IMG/VR virus record: IMGVR_UViG_3300025012_000045
Location: 1 to 64,000 of that record
Reading direction: 5' to 3' (one strand)
Origin: a virus
DNA: 64,000 nt
Made by a program: the position numbers and the translations under genes. Every line of letters starts with the position of its first letter. Within the stretch, counting starts at the first letter, position 1. This document shows positions 49,313 through 57,738 of this stretch, one piece after another. The notes beneath the pieces are model-generated. The model did not search any database, had not been told where the DNA came from, and was given only the letters and a program-made list of their open reading frames with translations.

Positions 49313-49447
49313 GTGTGATAACAAAGGGTTTAAGAAATGGTTTAGGATTGTGTGTGAGGTTATTTTGAATTATTCACTTACTTTTGTGTTTATATGACAG
49401 TTTTGTAATTTTTTAAACCACCACTTCTCAAACCCTTAAAACGTTAT
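49313..49447 (+). repeat. attC-like imperfect inverted-repeat structure (site II)
   Basis: 135 nt. Paired blocks: ATAAC (49318-49322) with GTTAT (49443-49447); AGGGTTT (49325-49331) with AAACCCT (49430-49436); GAA with TTC; TGGTTTA (49338-49344) with TAAACCA (49414-49420). Unpaired spacers lie between, as in integron attC sites. The outer flanks GTGTGATAACAAAGGGTTTA and CCTTAAAACGTTAT match site I. A promoter-like TACTTTTG box (49379-49386) sits in the variable centre. The 262-base interval 49249-49511 otherwise has no gene. Confidence 0.6.
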
Positions 49448-49511
49448 TTTTTGTTAAATATTATTTACTTTTATTATTTTATTAGTATTTTTGTATTAAA
49501 TAAGTAATAAA

Positions 49512-49733
49512 ATGAAAAAAAATAAACAAACATTAAGTCAGAGAAGAAGAAAGGCAACAAAACAAAAGAAAAAACATGATAAGGATTCTAAAAATAGGCC
49601 CAAAAGATTATTAAGTTTTAAAAGGGGACGAGCACAAATGGCATATACTTTCAATAAAAAAAGAATTGAGGAAATTCAAAAGATTCTTAAAGAACAATCA
49701 GAAGGGAAAGAAAGTATTATTGAAAATAAATGA
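49512..49733 (+). CDS. Very basic small protein, 73 aa
   Basis: Starts KKNKQTLSQRRRKATKQKKK, extremely rich in Lys and Arg, with a helical C-terminus. A TATTTTTG promoter-like box lies at 49486-49493. Probably nucleic-acid binding. Not recognised. Confidence 0.55.
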   Translation: MKKNKQTLSQRRRKATKQKKKHDKDSKNRPKRLLSFKRGRAQMAYTFNKKRIEEIQKILKEQSEGKESIIENK

Positions 49734-49769
49734 AAGGTCAATAAATAAATGATTTTTTTGAAATTAACT

Positions 49770-49785
49770 GATATTTATATAAATA
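49770..49785 (+). promoter_or_regulatory. Candidate late promoter motif
   Basis: GATATTTATATAAATA, about 40 bases before the secreted protein gene at 49826. Confidence 0.5.
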
Positions 49786-49825
49786 AAATAATTATTTTTA
49801 ATTAAAAATGAAAGGAGTAAAAATT

Positions 49826-50209
49826 ATGAAAAAACTGTTTAAAATATTTCTTGGTATTGTAATGTTTATGTTTGTTACAATACAAGTGAAAGGACAAGAT
49901 TCAATAGTTGATAATAAATCAATTTCTAATCTTAATGGGGTAATTACTTCATTAAAAGAGTTAAACGATAATAATTTAGTAAATATTATTAATACTTTAG
50001 AAAAATTATCTACTGAAACATTGGGAGTTTGTCAATTTCAAGAATTATCTTCAAGGGAAAAGGAAGAAGTTGTTTTTGTTATAGATAATGTTAATTTTAC
50101 TTTGAGTAAAATTAATTATGGTTCCTATGATAGTGTTATTGTAAATTTGGAAGAAATATTAAAAGAATATAGCTCATATGGAAATTTGAAAAACAGTATT
50201 GTAAAATAA
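49826..50209 (+). CDS. Secreted small protein, 127 aa
   Basis: Signal peptide KKLFKIFLGIVMFMFVTIQV with a probable cut after VKG. The mature part is helical (LNGVITSLKELNDNNLVNII). An upstream ATG at 49808 is possible, but ATG 49826 follows an AAAGGAG sequence and starts the signal peptide. Ends before a strong terminator. Function unknown. Confidence 0.6.
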   Translation: MKKLFKIFLGIVMFMFVTIQVKGQDSIVDNKSISNLNGVITSLKELNDNNLVNIINTLEKLSTETLGVCQFQELSSREKEEVVFVIDNVNFTLSKINYGSYDSVIVNLEEILKEYSSYGNLKNSIVK

Positions 50210-50240
50210 AGTATTGCGTCTCAGGGGTGAATGTTATCAA

Positions 50241-50271
50241 GGTTAGATATTAATTTATCTAACCTTTTTTT
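50241..50271 (+). terminator. Intrinsic terminator
   Basis: Stem GGTTAGATA (50241-50249) with TATCTAACC (50256-50264), 6-base loop, then 7 T. Ends the 49826-50209 transcript. Confidence 0.85.
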
Positions 50272-50310
50272 ATGCGTTTTTTTGGGAAATAATTGGGTTT
50301 TTTTGATTTA

Positions 50311-50327
50311 ATAGATATTTATAATAT
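50311..50327 (+). promoter_or_regulatory. Candidate late promoter motif upstream of the TnpB element
   Basis: ATAGATATTTATAATAT. In the uninterrupted genome this may have driven the structural gene now at 51683. Confidence 0.4.
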
Positions 50328-50340
50328 GAAAAATAATACA

Positions 50341-51666
50341 TCAGTTAATTACTGACATATTCTTTTAATTAAGAATACATATTATTAATAATGAAACTTG
50401 TAGAACGACATATTAGATTAAATGATAAAGCAATAAAAGATATTTGTTTTAAATCAGCTCGTCTTTATAATTTCTGCAATTATTATAAACGACAGGCATA
50501 TTTTGGTAAAATAAGTAAATTCGGGGAATATGAATTATCAAAATTACTTGGTGAATTTAATCAGGAAGATTATAGAAATTTACCAGCACAAACATCACAA
50601 CAAATAATAAAATTACTTTTTAAAAACTGGAAATCATATTTTAAAGCATTAAAAGAATATAAGAAGTATCCAAGTAAATTTAAAGGAAAACCCAAGCCAC
50701 CAAAATATAAAAAGAAAGATGGATATTTTATTTGTATTTTTACCAATCAGCAAATAAAATTAAAAGATAAGAATATTCATTTTCCAAAACAAACAAATAT
50801 TAAACCATTAAAAACTAAAGTAAATAATATACAACAAGTTAGGATAATTCCACAAGCAACTTGTTTTATAATAGAAATAATTTATAATAAAAAGGAGGTA
50901 AAACATGAAAACATAAAAGAAGAAAATATTTTAAGCATTGATCTGGGAGTAAATAATCTTATCACAGCAATAGATAATGTCGGTAATTACCCTTTCATTA
51001 TTAACGGTAAAGGATTAAAATCTATAAATCAATATTTTAATAAAAAGAAAGCTAAGCTAATGAGTTATGTTGGAGACAAAGGTACTTCAAACAAAATAAA
51101 AAAATTGACATTTGACAGAAATAATAAGATTGAAAATGCCCTACACCAGGTGAGCAGTTTTATACTTAAATACTGTTTAAAGAATAATATTGGGACAGTT
51201 ATTATTGGCAAAAATGAACAATGGAAACAGAAAATAAATATTGGAACAAAAAACAATCAGAATTTTGTTTTTATTCCCCATTCTAAACTTATTAATAAAA
51301 TAAAATATAAGTTGGAACTAAATAATATTAAACTTATTGAGCAGGAAGAAAGTTATACAAGCAAATGCGATAATCTAGTATTAGAACCAATACAAAAACA
51401 AAAAGTATATCTTGGCAAAAGAATAAAACGAGGCTTGTTTTTAAGCAGCATAGGTAAGGTAATAAATGCAGATGTTAATGGTGCAATTGGAATAATGTTA
51501 AAATCAAAAGTAATTCCTGAGTGTGAAAGATTTATTCAGAACATAAGGAATACGGGGTTGGGGTTTAATCCATATAGAATTAATTCTATAAAATCATTTG
51601 AACTCAAATGTAATGTTTGATGTAAAAATGAATAACCTCTAACATGTTCTTTTTAATTAAAGAACA
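50341..51666 (+). mobile_element. TnpB-only IS605-type insertion element
   Basis: A tnpB gene without tnpA. The left end has two hairpins: TCAGT/ACTGA (50341-50355) and TATTCTT-TTAATT-AAGAATA (50358-50377). The right end has TGTTCTTT-TTAATT-AAAGAACA (51645-51666). Subterminal hairpins are typical of IS200/IS605 ends. The bases after both hairpins are alike (ACATATTAT then AATA and ATG), as if part of the leader of the gene at 51683 is repeated on the left. Exact boundaries are uncertain. Confidence 0.65.
50391..51620 (+). CDS. tnpB: TnpB RNA-guided nuclease, zinc-finger-less subfamily
   Basis: 409 residues. The N-terminal domain has RLNDKAIKDICFKSARLYNF and KPPKYKKKDGYF. RuvC-like motifs: SIDLGVNNLI (catalytic Asp), VIIGKNEQWK, and INADVNGAIGIM (last Asp). 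Instead of the double CxxC zinc finger it has ESYTSKCDNLVLEP and GKRIKRGLFLSS, the pattern of a known TnpB/IS1341 subgroup. It lies on a hairpin-bounded element between a terminator and a tail gene. A guide RNA may overlap the 3' end. Confidence 0.85.
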   Translation: MKLVERHIRLNDKAIKDICFKSARLYNFCNYYKRQAYFGKISKFGEYELSKLLGEFNQEDYRNLPAQTSQQIIKLLFKNWKSYFKALKEYKKYPSKFKGKPKPPKYKKKDGYFICIFTNQQIKLKDKNIHFPKQTNIKPLKTKVNNIQQVRIIPQATCFIIEIIYNKKEVKHENIKEENILSIDLGVNNLITAIDNVGNYPFIINGKGLKSINQYFNKKKAKLMSYVGDKGTSNKIKKLTFDRNNKIENALHQVSSFILKYCLKNNIGTVIIGKNEQWKQKINIGTKNNQNFVFIPHSKLINKIKYKLELNNIKLIEQEESYTSKCDNLVLEPIQKQKVYLGKRIKRGLFLSSIGKVINADVNGAIGIMLKSKVIPECERFIQNIRNTGLGFNPYRINSIKSFELKCNV

Positions 51667-51682
51667 CATATTATAAATATAA

Positions 51683-52423
51683 ATGGGTTATATAACTAAA
51701 ATAGATGCGGTCCGCCAACTTAAACAATTTTCCGGTACAACAATAGTTTTAAGTGGTTCCACTAATATTAAAGAAAATTTAACTGTTATTGGGAATTTCT
51801 CAGGTGGGACAATCTCTGGTGGGACATTATTTTCTGGATCATCAGATATAGATACATTATTTATTCATAAAGGAGTTTATGAGGATTTTTATATTGATGC
51901 TATTGGGTTTACTGAATTACAAAATAGTGGAGCAACCCAGAATTCTGAAGAATATACAGGAACATCATTAAATACAGATAATTTGATTTCTGATTATTTT
52001 TCATTTACAGCCCAAACTAGGGACGAAGCAATACAGGCGAGATTAAAATTTCCAGATATCTGGGATTTGGGAACAATAAAAGCTAAAATATATTGGGATA
52101 CGGATGTTGGTTCAAGAGTAGGCGATGGAGTTACATGGGGAGTTAAGGGTGGGTCATTATCAAATAGTGATGTTTTAAGTGGAGAAACAATATATGGTAC
52201 TGAAGTTAATGTTTCTGATACAATAATTAATCCAAAAACTTTACATATTTCATCTGCTAGTACAACAATAGCAATAGGGGGGAATCCCATACTGAATGAT
52301 CTTATTTATTTACAGGTAAGCAGAAAAGTAAATGATGGAAATGATATATCAACAAAAAGTGCAAAATTTCTGGGAATGTCTATACAATATAAACAAAAAT
52401 TAACAGGAACAACTCAGTGGTAA
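51683..52423 (+). CDS. Tail or fibre structural protein, 246 aa
   Basis: Starts GYITKIDAVRQLKQFSGTTI and continues with short beta repeats rich in Ser, Gly and Thr (NFSGGTISGGTLFSGSSDID), then a beta-sandwich region (ARLKFPDIWDLGTIKAKIYW). Base composition is less AT-rich than its neighbours. First of three adjacent surface-protein genes. Probably a fibre or adhesin part. Confidence 0.65.
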   Translation: MGYITKIDAVRQLKQFSGTTIVLSGSTNIKENLTVIGNFSGGTISGGTLFSGSSDIDTLFIHKGVYEDFYIDAIGFTELQNSGATQNSEEYTGTSLNTDNLISDYFSFTAQTRDEAIQARLKFPDIWDLGTIKAKIYWDTDVGSRVGDGVTWGVKGGSLSNSDVLSGETIYGTEVNVSDTIINPKTLHISSASTTIAIGGNPILNDLIYLQVSRKVNDGNDISTKSAKFLGMSIQYKQKLTGTTQW

Positions 52424-52448
52424 AAAAAAATATAAATTAACTTAAATT

Positions 52449-53225
52449 ATGGCATTTACGGTAGCAAAAGGAAAATCATTTAGCTTTAGATATAAAAACA
52501 ATTACTCTTATTTATTTGATGGGGTTAATGAACGGATAAATATTAATTCTGTTAGAACTGCTCTAGCGGCAACAACTGTAGGAACTTGGAGTTGTTGGGT
52601 TAAACTTGTTGATGCAACACCTGCGGACTTTAGTGTATTTATTTCATTTGCAAATGGGGATACAACAGATATGATACAAATTTTAATTAATATTACTACT
52701 GGACTATTAAGAGTAATGGGTGTTAATAACGGAATAATTTTGTGGGATTTAAATACGGATGTTGCTCCATTTTCTGATAATGTTTGGGCGCACGTTGCAA
52801 TAGTTCAAAATGGGGTTTCGCCCGTATTATATGTTAATGGGGTTGCCCCGGCTCAAACATTTAGTGTTACAACTGATAAAACAATATGGTTTAATAATTT
52901 GGTTTTAAATAATGGAAGAATCGGGGCCAGGTTTTGGGCTGCTGCGGCAGGCGATGGACAATATCCTTTTAACGGAAATATTGATGAGGTAGGATTTTGG
53001 AACACAAATTTAACCTCAACACAGATAAGTGAGATATACAATAATGGAAAACCAAAAAATTTATTAAAACATTCAGCAAACCAAAATTTGGTTTCTTATT
53101 TCGGAATGGGAGATAAAGATACATTTGACGGAACAAATTGGACCTTAATAGATAAAAAAGGAACAAATAATGGGACAAGTGTAAATATGGAAGAAAGTGA
53201 CCGTAAGCAAGACGTACCTGGTTAA
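52449..53225 (+). CDS. LamG/concanavalin-fold surface protein, 258 aa
   Basis: LamG-type lectin fold: YLFDGVNERININSVRTALA, GTWSCWVKL, DNVWAHVAIVQNGVSPVLYV, GNIDEVGFWNTNLTSTQISE with IYNNGKP. Such domains bind carbohydrates and are frequent in phage receptor-binding proteins. It lies 25 bases after the preceding structural gene. Confidence 0.75.
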   Translation: MAFTVAKGKSFSFRYKNNYSYLFDGVNERININSVRTALAATTVGTWSCWVKLVDATPADFSVFISFANGDTTDMIQILINITTGLLRVMGVNNGIILWDLNTDVAPFSDNVWAHVAIVQNGVSPVLYVNGVAPAQTFSVTTDKTIWFNNLVLNNGRIGARFWAAAAGDGQYPFNGNIDEVGFWNTNLTSTQISEIYNNGKPKNLLKHSANQNLVSYFGMGDKDTFDGTNWTLIDKKGTNNGTSVNMEESDRKQDVPG

Positions 53226-53256
53226 AAATAATAATTTAATAAATAAGTTTTTTAGT

Positions 53257-53275
53257 TAATATTTATATAAAAAAA
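53257..53275 (+). promoter_or_regulatory. Candidate late promoter motif
   Basis: TAATATTTATATAAAAAAA, 8 bases before the ATG at 53284. Confidence 0.5.
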
Positions 53276-53283
53276 TAATATAA

Positions 53284-54579
53284 ATGAATAGTAAATTAGA
53301 TTTTGAAGAATACTTTGATATTGAACTGGCAAATTCAGATGATTATGATAAAAATATTATTAATCGTACAACTCATATTGAAGATGATTTGGCAATATAT
53401 TTTGATACAAATGATTCAAGGTGCTTCTCAGGTTTTAATAGTAATAATTTAACAACTCTTCTTTCTTTAAGTGCCTGGACTGGTGCCAATATTACAAATA
53501 ATTTTACTCTTTATGATGTAGGATTAACAGGTATTGATAATGGTAGATTTAAATCATTAACAGGAGAAACTTTAAATATTAATACAGTAGATACAAAAAT
53601 TCAATTATTTCAAATTACAGGGAAAACAGGTTCCACATCTTATAATATAACATCAGCAACAACAAACGGATATATATATATATCACTTTCAGGGGGTGGA
53701 GGTTTTCAAGGATTTTATAAATTAGCAGGATATGACCAGTATAATATTTTCCCAAATAGAACAGAACTTGGATGGTATGTAGAACAATGGATAAAATATT
53801 CTGGTGTTTCAAATAATACAAATTCTAATTTCTTTTTTTATATGGGAGCAAAACAAGAGAATAAATTTTGGAATATTTTCAGTGGCGAGACGGGCCTCAC
53901 CACAACTTCTGGAATTTCTATAAGTCCTTCTGTAAGCGCCAATACAGATCTGGATTTAAATGGAAATTGTATTGGATTTAGGTTTTCTGGTTCATCTTTA
54001 GGTGTCCGTTGGCTAAGCGGTACAACCGATTGTAATAATAATATAACAGGAATCACAATGCAAGAATCATATTCAAAACATGGCATATTTGATAATTTTT
54101 CTGGAAATTCCGATTCAACAGATTGGATAAATATTGGAATAAGATTTAGAAGATATAATTTAATTGATGATTGTGCAATAAAAAGTGGAACAACCGCATA
54201 TAAAGGAGATTTAACATTTTATTTAAATGCCAGGCCAATATATGAAGTTAAAAATTTTGAAGAACCAATATTTAAATCATTAAACACACATAAAACAAAA
54301 CAGCAGGGTGTCCCATTTAATTTATCATGGGGTTTTGGAAGTATTGGTTTAAAGGAATCTCAAACTTTTTCTGGTCCAGATAATTCTGATTCTGGTTTAA
54401 CAATATCAAATAATTTTGATGGAAATTTAACTGGCGGATTAAGTCAATTAAGATTTTATGTGAAACCCTTATCATTAGATAAAATCATTCATAATTTTGA
54501 GTTAGAAAAATCAAGATATAATCGTAATGAGAATTTCGGGTCAAGAGTTGTGAGAATAAATCGGGGGATATCCACATAA
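53284..54579 (+). CDS. Large surface/tail-fibre protein, 431 aa
   Basis: The N-terminal part (LDFEEYFDIELANSDDYDKN) is followed by Gly/Ser/Thr-rich beta structure. The C-terminal half has LamG-like strands (DLTFYLNARPIYEVKNFEEP, GLSQLRFYVKPLSLDKIIHN). It ends exactly at the start of the next gene (TAA, ATG). Likely part of the receptor-binding apparatus. Confidence 0.65.
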   Translation: MNSKLDFEEYFDIELANSDDYDKNIINRTTHIEDDLAIYFDTNDSRCFSGFNSNNLTTLLSLSAWTGANITNNFTLYDVGLTGIDNGRFKSLTGETLNINTVDTKIQLFQITGKTGSTSYNITSATTNGYIYISLSGGGGFQGFYKLAGYDQYNIFPNRTELGWYVEQWIKYSGVSNNTNSNFFFYMGAKQENKFWNIFSGETGLTTTSGISISPSVSANTDLDLNGNCIGFRFSGSSLGVRWLSGTTDCNNNITGITMQESYSKHGIFDNFSGNSDSTDWINIGIRFRRYNLIDDCAIKSGTTAYKGDLTFYLNARPIYEVKNFEEPIFKSLNTHKTKQQGVPFNLSWGFGSIGLKESQTFSGPDNSDSGLTISNNFDGNLTGGLSQLRFYVKPLSLDKIIHNFELEKSRYNRNENFGSRVVRINRGIST

Positions 54580-55281
54580 ATGGAAAATTTGAAAGAACAA
54601 ATATCCAGAATGAAAGAATTGATTAATTATAATATTAATTATGGATATATAAATGAAGAAATGCAGATTTCTGATGATTTTAATGAAGAAAATTTTATTT
54701 TAGAAAAAGAAAATAGAAGAGTTTATATAGATGTTGGAATTGATATACAAAATGAAAAAGAACATAAATCGTACTTAATTGTACTTTTTACTAATAAGCA
54801 AGGGTTTGAAGAACTAATGTTTTATTTCATGGTTTTAGATAAGAATGATCGAGCAGTTCCTGGATTAGAAACTATTTATGATAGAAAAATAGCAAATAAA
54901 TATATTCCAGATGAATTAAAGGGAACTGGAAAACTTAAAGATAAAATAATAAAAATGACACAAAAATTATTAAATATGGAAAATCCAGCAAGATTTATTG
55001 TTCAAACATATGAGGATTATAAAGATGAAAAACAATTAGATTGGCATCAGCCAATAATTGATTTATTATTAAAAAATGGATATATGCTAAAAAATAAAGG
55101 ATTAACTTATGATAAAAAAAATTACTACTGGGAATTTGTTCAAGCAACTAAAGAAACATTACCAGAAGGATATGAGCCAATTAAATGGAAACCAAGAGAT
55201 AAAGAATTTTATGATAATATTCGTGGGATATCGGAATCTATTGCCAAAAATATAAGAGAAAGAAATAAAAAAATTATTTAA
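54580..55281 (+). CDS. Virion-associated protein, 233 aa (paralog of 8166-8816)
   Basis: N-terminus ENLKEQISRMKELINYNINY is of the MKELINYN type. The central region (FYFMVLDKNDRAV, TIYDRKIANKYIPDEL) matches the protein at 8166. It starts directly after the fibre gene, so it is a late gene. Possibly packaged in the virion; activity unknown. Confidence 0.65.
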   Translation: MENLKEQISRMKELINYNINYGYINEEMQISDDFNEENFILEKENRRVYIDVGIDIQNEKEHKSYLIVLFTNKQGFEELMFYFMVLDKNDRAVPGLETIYDRKIANKYIPDELKGTGKLKDKIIKMTQKLLNMENPARFIVQTYEDYKDEKQLDWHQPIIDLLLKNGYMLKNKGLTYDKKNYYWEFVQATKETLPEGYEPIKWKPRDKEFYDNIRGISESIAKNIRERNKKII

Positions 55282-55290
55282 CAATAAAAA

Positions 55291-55581
55291 ATGAAAATAA
55301 GATTAACCGAAAGTCAATTAAGACAATTAATAGAGAATATTATTAAAGAGGAGGATAAAGAATTTTCAACTAAATTACTAAGTATTGATCCAATAACTGG
55401 TGAAAGGTCTTGGGATGTAAAATATAAAACAAATTTAAATACTATATATAAAGATATTGATGATATTGTAAATAAAATAGAAAAATTGGTTGTTAAAAAT
55501 AGAAATGATTTGGAAGCAAAAGAATTATTGAAAATATCCAAATTATTGAGAAATAAATTTTCAAGGTATATATTAAAATAA
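55291..55581 (+). CDS. Short TESQ-peptide protein, 96 aa
   Basis: Starts KIRLTESQLRQLIENIIKEE, the shared peptide with an IIKE site. The body is a small helical domain (DIDDIVNKIEKLVVKNRNDL). It is a candidate packaged small protein. The gene spacing places it in the late transcript. Confidence 0.65.
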   Translation: MKIRLTESQLRQLIENIIKEEDKEFSTKLLSIDPITGERSWDVKYKTNLNTIYKDIDDIVNKIEKLVVKNRNDLEAKELLKISKLLRNKFSRYILK

Positions 55582-55586
55582 AAATT

Positions 55587-55982
55587 ATGCTATTTACAAT
55601 TAGAAAAAACAGTACATTACCAATACTTAGAATGAAAATAATTGAAGATTCCAATGTTGATTATAATAAATTTATGACTATGTTAGAAAATAGTGCTATC
55701 ACTTTTTCAATGAGAGATAAATTAACAGGAATTTATAAAATAGCCAATAAAAAAGGAAATATTGTTTTAAGGAAAAAAAGAGTTAATAATGCCCAACCAG
55801 ATGAATATTATATTTATTATAAATGGGCAAAAAAAGATGTTGATAAAGCAGGTGTGTTCGAAGGACAGTTCTCAATTGATTTTGTTGGTTCAGAAACCGG
55901 GAATTTGGTTGTACCAATAAATGAAGAATTAATAATTCATGTTTTAGATTCTTTTACTTTAACAACAGTTACATCAGTTTAA
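55587..55982 (+). CDS. Baseplate/fibre-attachment-like beta protein, 131 aa
   Basis: The pattern FSMRDKLTGIYKIANKKGNI, YYIYYKWAKKDVDKAGVFEG, QFSIDF, NLVVPINEELIIHVLDSF resembles the BppU/DUF2479-type N-terminal beta domain of phage adhesin attachment proteins. I cannot confirm without a search. Late-gene context. Confidence 0.55.
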   Translation: MLFTIRKNSTLPILRMKIIEDSNVDYNKFMTMLENSAITFSMRDKLTGIYKIANKKGNIVLRKKRVNNAQPDEYYIYYKWAKKDVDKAGVFEGQFSIDFVGSETGNLVVPINEELIIHVLDSFTLTTVTSV

Positions 55983-56017
55983 AAAAATGAAAAAATAAGT
56001 AATTTTTCTAATATTTA

Positions 56018-56037
56018 AACTATTTATATAAAAAAAT
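56018..56037 (+). promoter_or_regulatory. Weak late promoter-like motif
   Basis: AACTATTTATATAAAAAAAT-type box (ACTATTTATATAAAAAAA) 65 bases before the ATG at 56102. Confidence 0.35.
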
Positions 56038-56101
56038 CTTGTCCTAAATATAGTATATGAATGGGACAAATAAATAATTTAATAAAATTAAAAAATATAT
56101 T

Positions 56102-56335
56102 ATGAGTAAAATTGAAGATATAGGTAATGAACAAAGACCTAAGAATACCAGTATTAATAAGGCGAATCAGAATAATGAATATGATTCAAATAATCCTGAT
56201 GCCATTTCAGATGGAGATGAACCAGGAAAAGGGTTAAATAATGGTCAAGCTGGTGGAAAAACCGACATTAAAAGAAGAGAGGAATTAAAGAAAATTAATT
56301 TATTTTCTGGTGCCAATGAGTATCCTCTAGCGTAA
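56102..56335 (+). CDS. Hydrophilic disordered protein, 77 aa
   Basis: Rich in Asn, Asp, Gly and Lys (NNPDAISDGDEPGKGLNNGQ), with the end NLFSGANEYPLA. Probably disordered; a virion or scaffold role is possible. Unrecognised. Confidence 0.55.
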   Translation: MSKIEDIGNEQRPKNTSINKANQNNEYDSNNPDAISDGDEPGKGLNNGQAGGKTDIKRREELKKINLFSGANEYPLA

Positions 56336-56400
56336 TAATGTAACTTTAGTCAATTATTGAGATAAATTGACGTTTGTTACATTTTATAAATATTTAAAAA

Positions 56401-56802
56401 ATGATGCTATTAGAGGATATATTTAAGGAGATAATTACTGAAACGGTTGCTAGAGATAAAATAAATAGAGCAATTGATGAACGTGATGTTGTAACTATAT
56501 ATTATAATGATCCTTCTGATGAGGTGTTAAATGGATATAGACGATGTGAAATTTGGTGCTATGGGCGTAATCATTACAATAATGATGTTATTAGGGTATG
56601 GATATTACCAAAAAGTGTTTCAAAATCATACCCTCCAGGTAAACCATATGACCCGCTCACATTTAAACCTGGCTGGCGAATGATGAGGACTGACAGGATC
56701 AATAGTATTAGGCGCATAGGGTTGAAGATAAAACAACAAAGACCAAAATTTAATGCTCAAGATAAGGACATGCAAGTTGTATATAATTATATGAAAATAT
56801 AA
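56401..56802 (+). CDS. WYL-like domain protein, 133 aa, with targeting-like N-terminus
   Basis: N-terminus LLEDIFKEIITETVARDKIN fits the amphipathic peptide with IITE. The rest (NRAIDERDVVTIYYNDPSDE, CEIWCYGRNHYNNDVIRVWI, GWRMMRTDRINSIRRIG) follows the layout of the WYL sensor domain (I-x-x-AI, Y, R-x-x-E/C-I, drI-x-I). No HTH is attached. Could bind nucleic acid or a ligand. It is followed closely by an HNH endonuclease gene. Confidence 0.55.
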   Translation: MMLLEDIFKEIITETVARDKINRAIDERDVVTIYYNDPSDEVLNGYRRCEIWCYGRNHYNNDVIRVWILPKSVSKSYPPGKPYDPLTFKPGWRMMRTDRINSIRRIGLKIKQQRPKFNAQDKDMQVVYNYMKI

Positions 56803-56814
56803 TATTTTTTTATT

Positions 56815-57630
56815 ATGGAAAAAACAAAAATATGTATTAAATGTAATATTGAGAAATCAGTAGAAGAGTTCTATATTGATAAAAAACTTAAAGATGGATA
56901 TCGTAGTTATTGTAAGGTATGTGTAAAAGAAAGTAGTAAAAAATGGAAAGAAAATAATCCTGATAAAGTTAAAGAAATAAGTAAAAAAAGTAGTAAAAAA
57001 TGGAAAGAAAATAATCCTGATAAAGTTAAAGAAAGTAAAAGAAAATATAGAGAAAATAATCCTGATAAAGTTAAAGAAAATAATAAAAAATGGAAAGAAA
57101 ATAATCCTGATAAAGTTAAAGAAATAAGTAAAAAAAGTAGTAAAAAATGGAAAGAAAATAATCCTGAAAAAGTAAAAAAAATTAAAAAGATTTGGTATAA
57201 AAATAATCCTAAAAAAGTAAAAGAAAATCGTAAAAAATGGAAAGAAAATAATCCTGAAAAAGTAAAAGAAATAAATAAAAATTACATTAAAGGAAGAAAG
57301 AAAATTGATATCAACTTTAAAATATTAATAAATTTAAGGAGTAGATTAATACACGCATTAAGGGGAAAACTTAAAGCTGATACTACAAAAAAATTACTGG
57401 GCTGTTCAATTGAAATATTAAAACTACATTTGGAAAATCAATTTGATGATAATATGAACTGGGAAAATTATGGAATATATTGGGAGATTGATCATATTTT
57501 ACCCTGCAGTTCGTTTGTTTTAACGGATGAAATAAATCAAGAAAAATGTTTTAATTGGGCAAACTTGCAACCATTAACCGTTAAAGATAATAGAGAAAAA
57601 AGTGATAAATTAAATTGGAAGAAAATGTAA
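56815..57630 (+). CDS. HNH endonuclease with basic tandem repeats
   Basis: 271 residues. The N-terminus has a zinc-ribbon-like CIKCNIEKS and YCKVC. Residues 41-155 are seven tandem repeats of the type KKWKENNPDKVKE. The C-terminal HNH-type core has WEIDHILPCSSFVL, CFNWANLQPL and REKSDKLNW. A homing-type nuclease, 12 bases after the WYL-like gene. The expandable basic repeats may bind DNA. Confidence 0.8.
   Translation: MEKTKICIKCNIEKSVEEFYIDKKLKDGYRSYCKVCVKESSKKWKENNPDKVKEISKKSSKKWKENNPDKVKESKRKYRENNPDKVKENNKKWKENNPDKVKEISKKSSKKWKENNPEKVKKIKKIWYKNNPKKVKENRKKWKENNPEKVKEINKNYIKGRKKIDINFKILINLRSRLIHALRGKLKADTTKKLLGCSIEILKLHLENQFDDNMNWENYGIYWEIDHILPCSSFVLTDEINQEKCFNWANLQPLTVKDNREKSDKLNWKKM
56937..57270 (+). 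repeat. In-frame tandem repeats, 39-54 bp units, about 7 copies
   Basis: The core AAAGAAAATAATCCTGATAA recurs with nearly unchanged codons in the first five copies and more drift in the last two, showing expansion by slippage or recombination. Confidence 0.8.
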
Positions 57631-57695
57631 AATATAAAAAATATTTAAAAAATGAAGTAGTTGAAGAATATGATAAAACAATAATTAAACAATAA
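57618..57695 (+). pseudogene. Possible orphan 3' end of a gene interrupted by the HNH gene
   Basis: An open frame with no start (ENVKYKKYLKNEVVEEYDKT and on to TAA 57693-57695) overlaps the end of the endonuclease gene in another frame. It could be the original C-terminus of the WYL-like gene, displaced when the HNH gene arrived. Weak evidence. Confidence 0.3.
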
Positions 57696-57738
57696 TAAAC
57701 TATTTATAAAGACAACAAAAATTAAAAAAAATTAAATT

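Noticed and set aside
56937-57270. Tandem repeats as a CRISPR array
   Set aside because: Units are coding, contiguous and lack spacers; they belong to the HNH protein.
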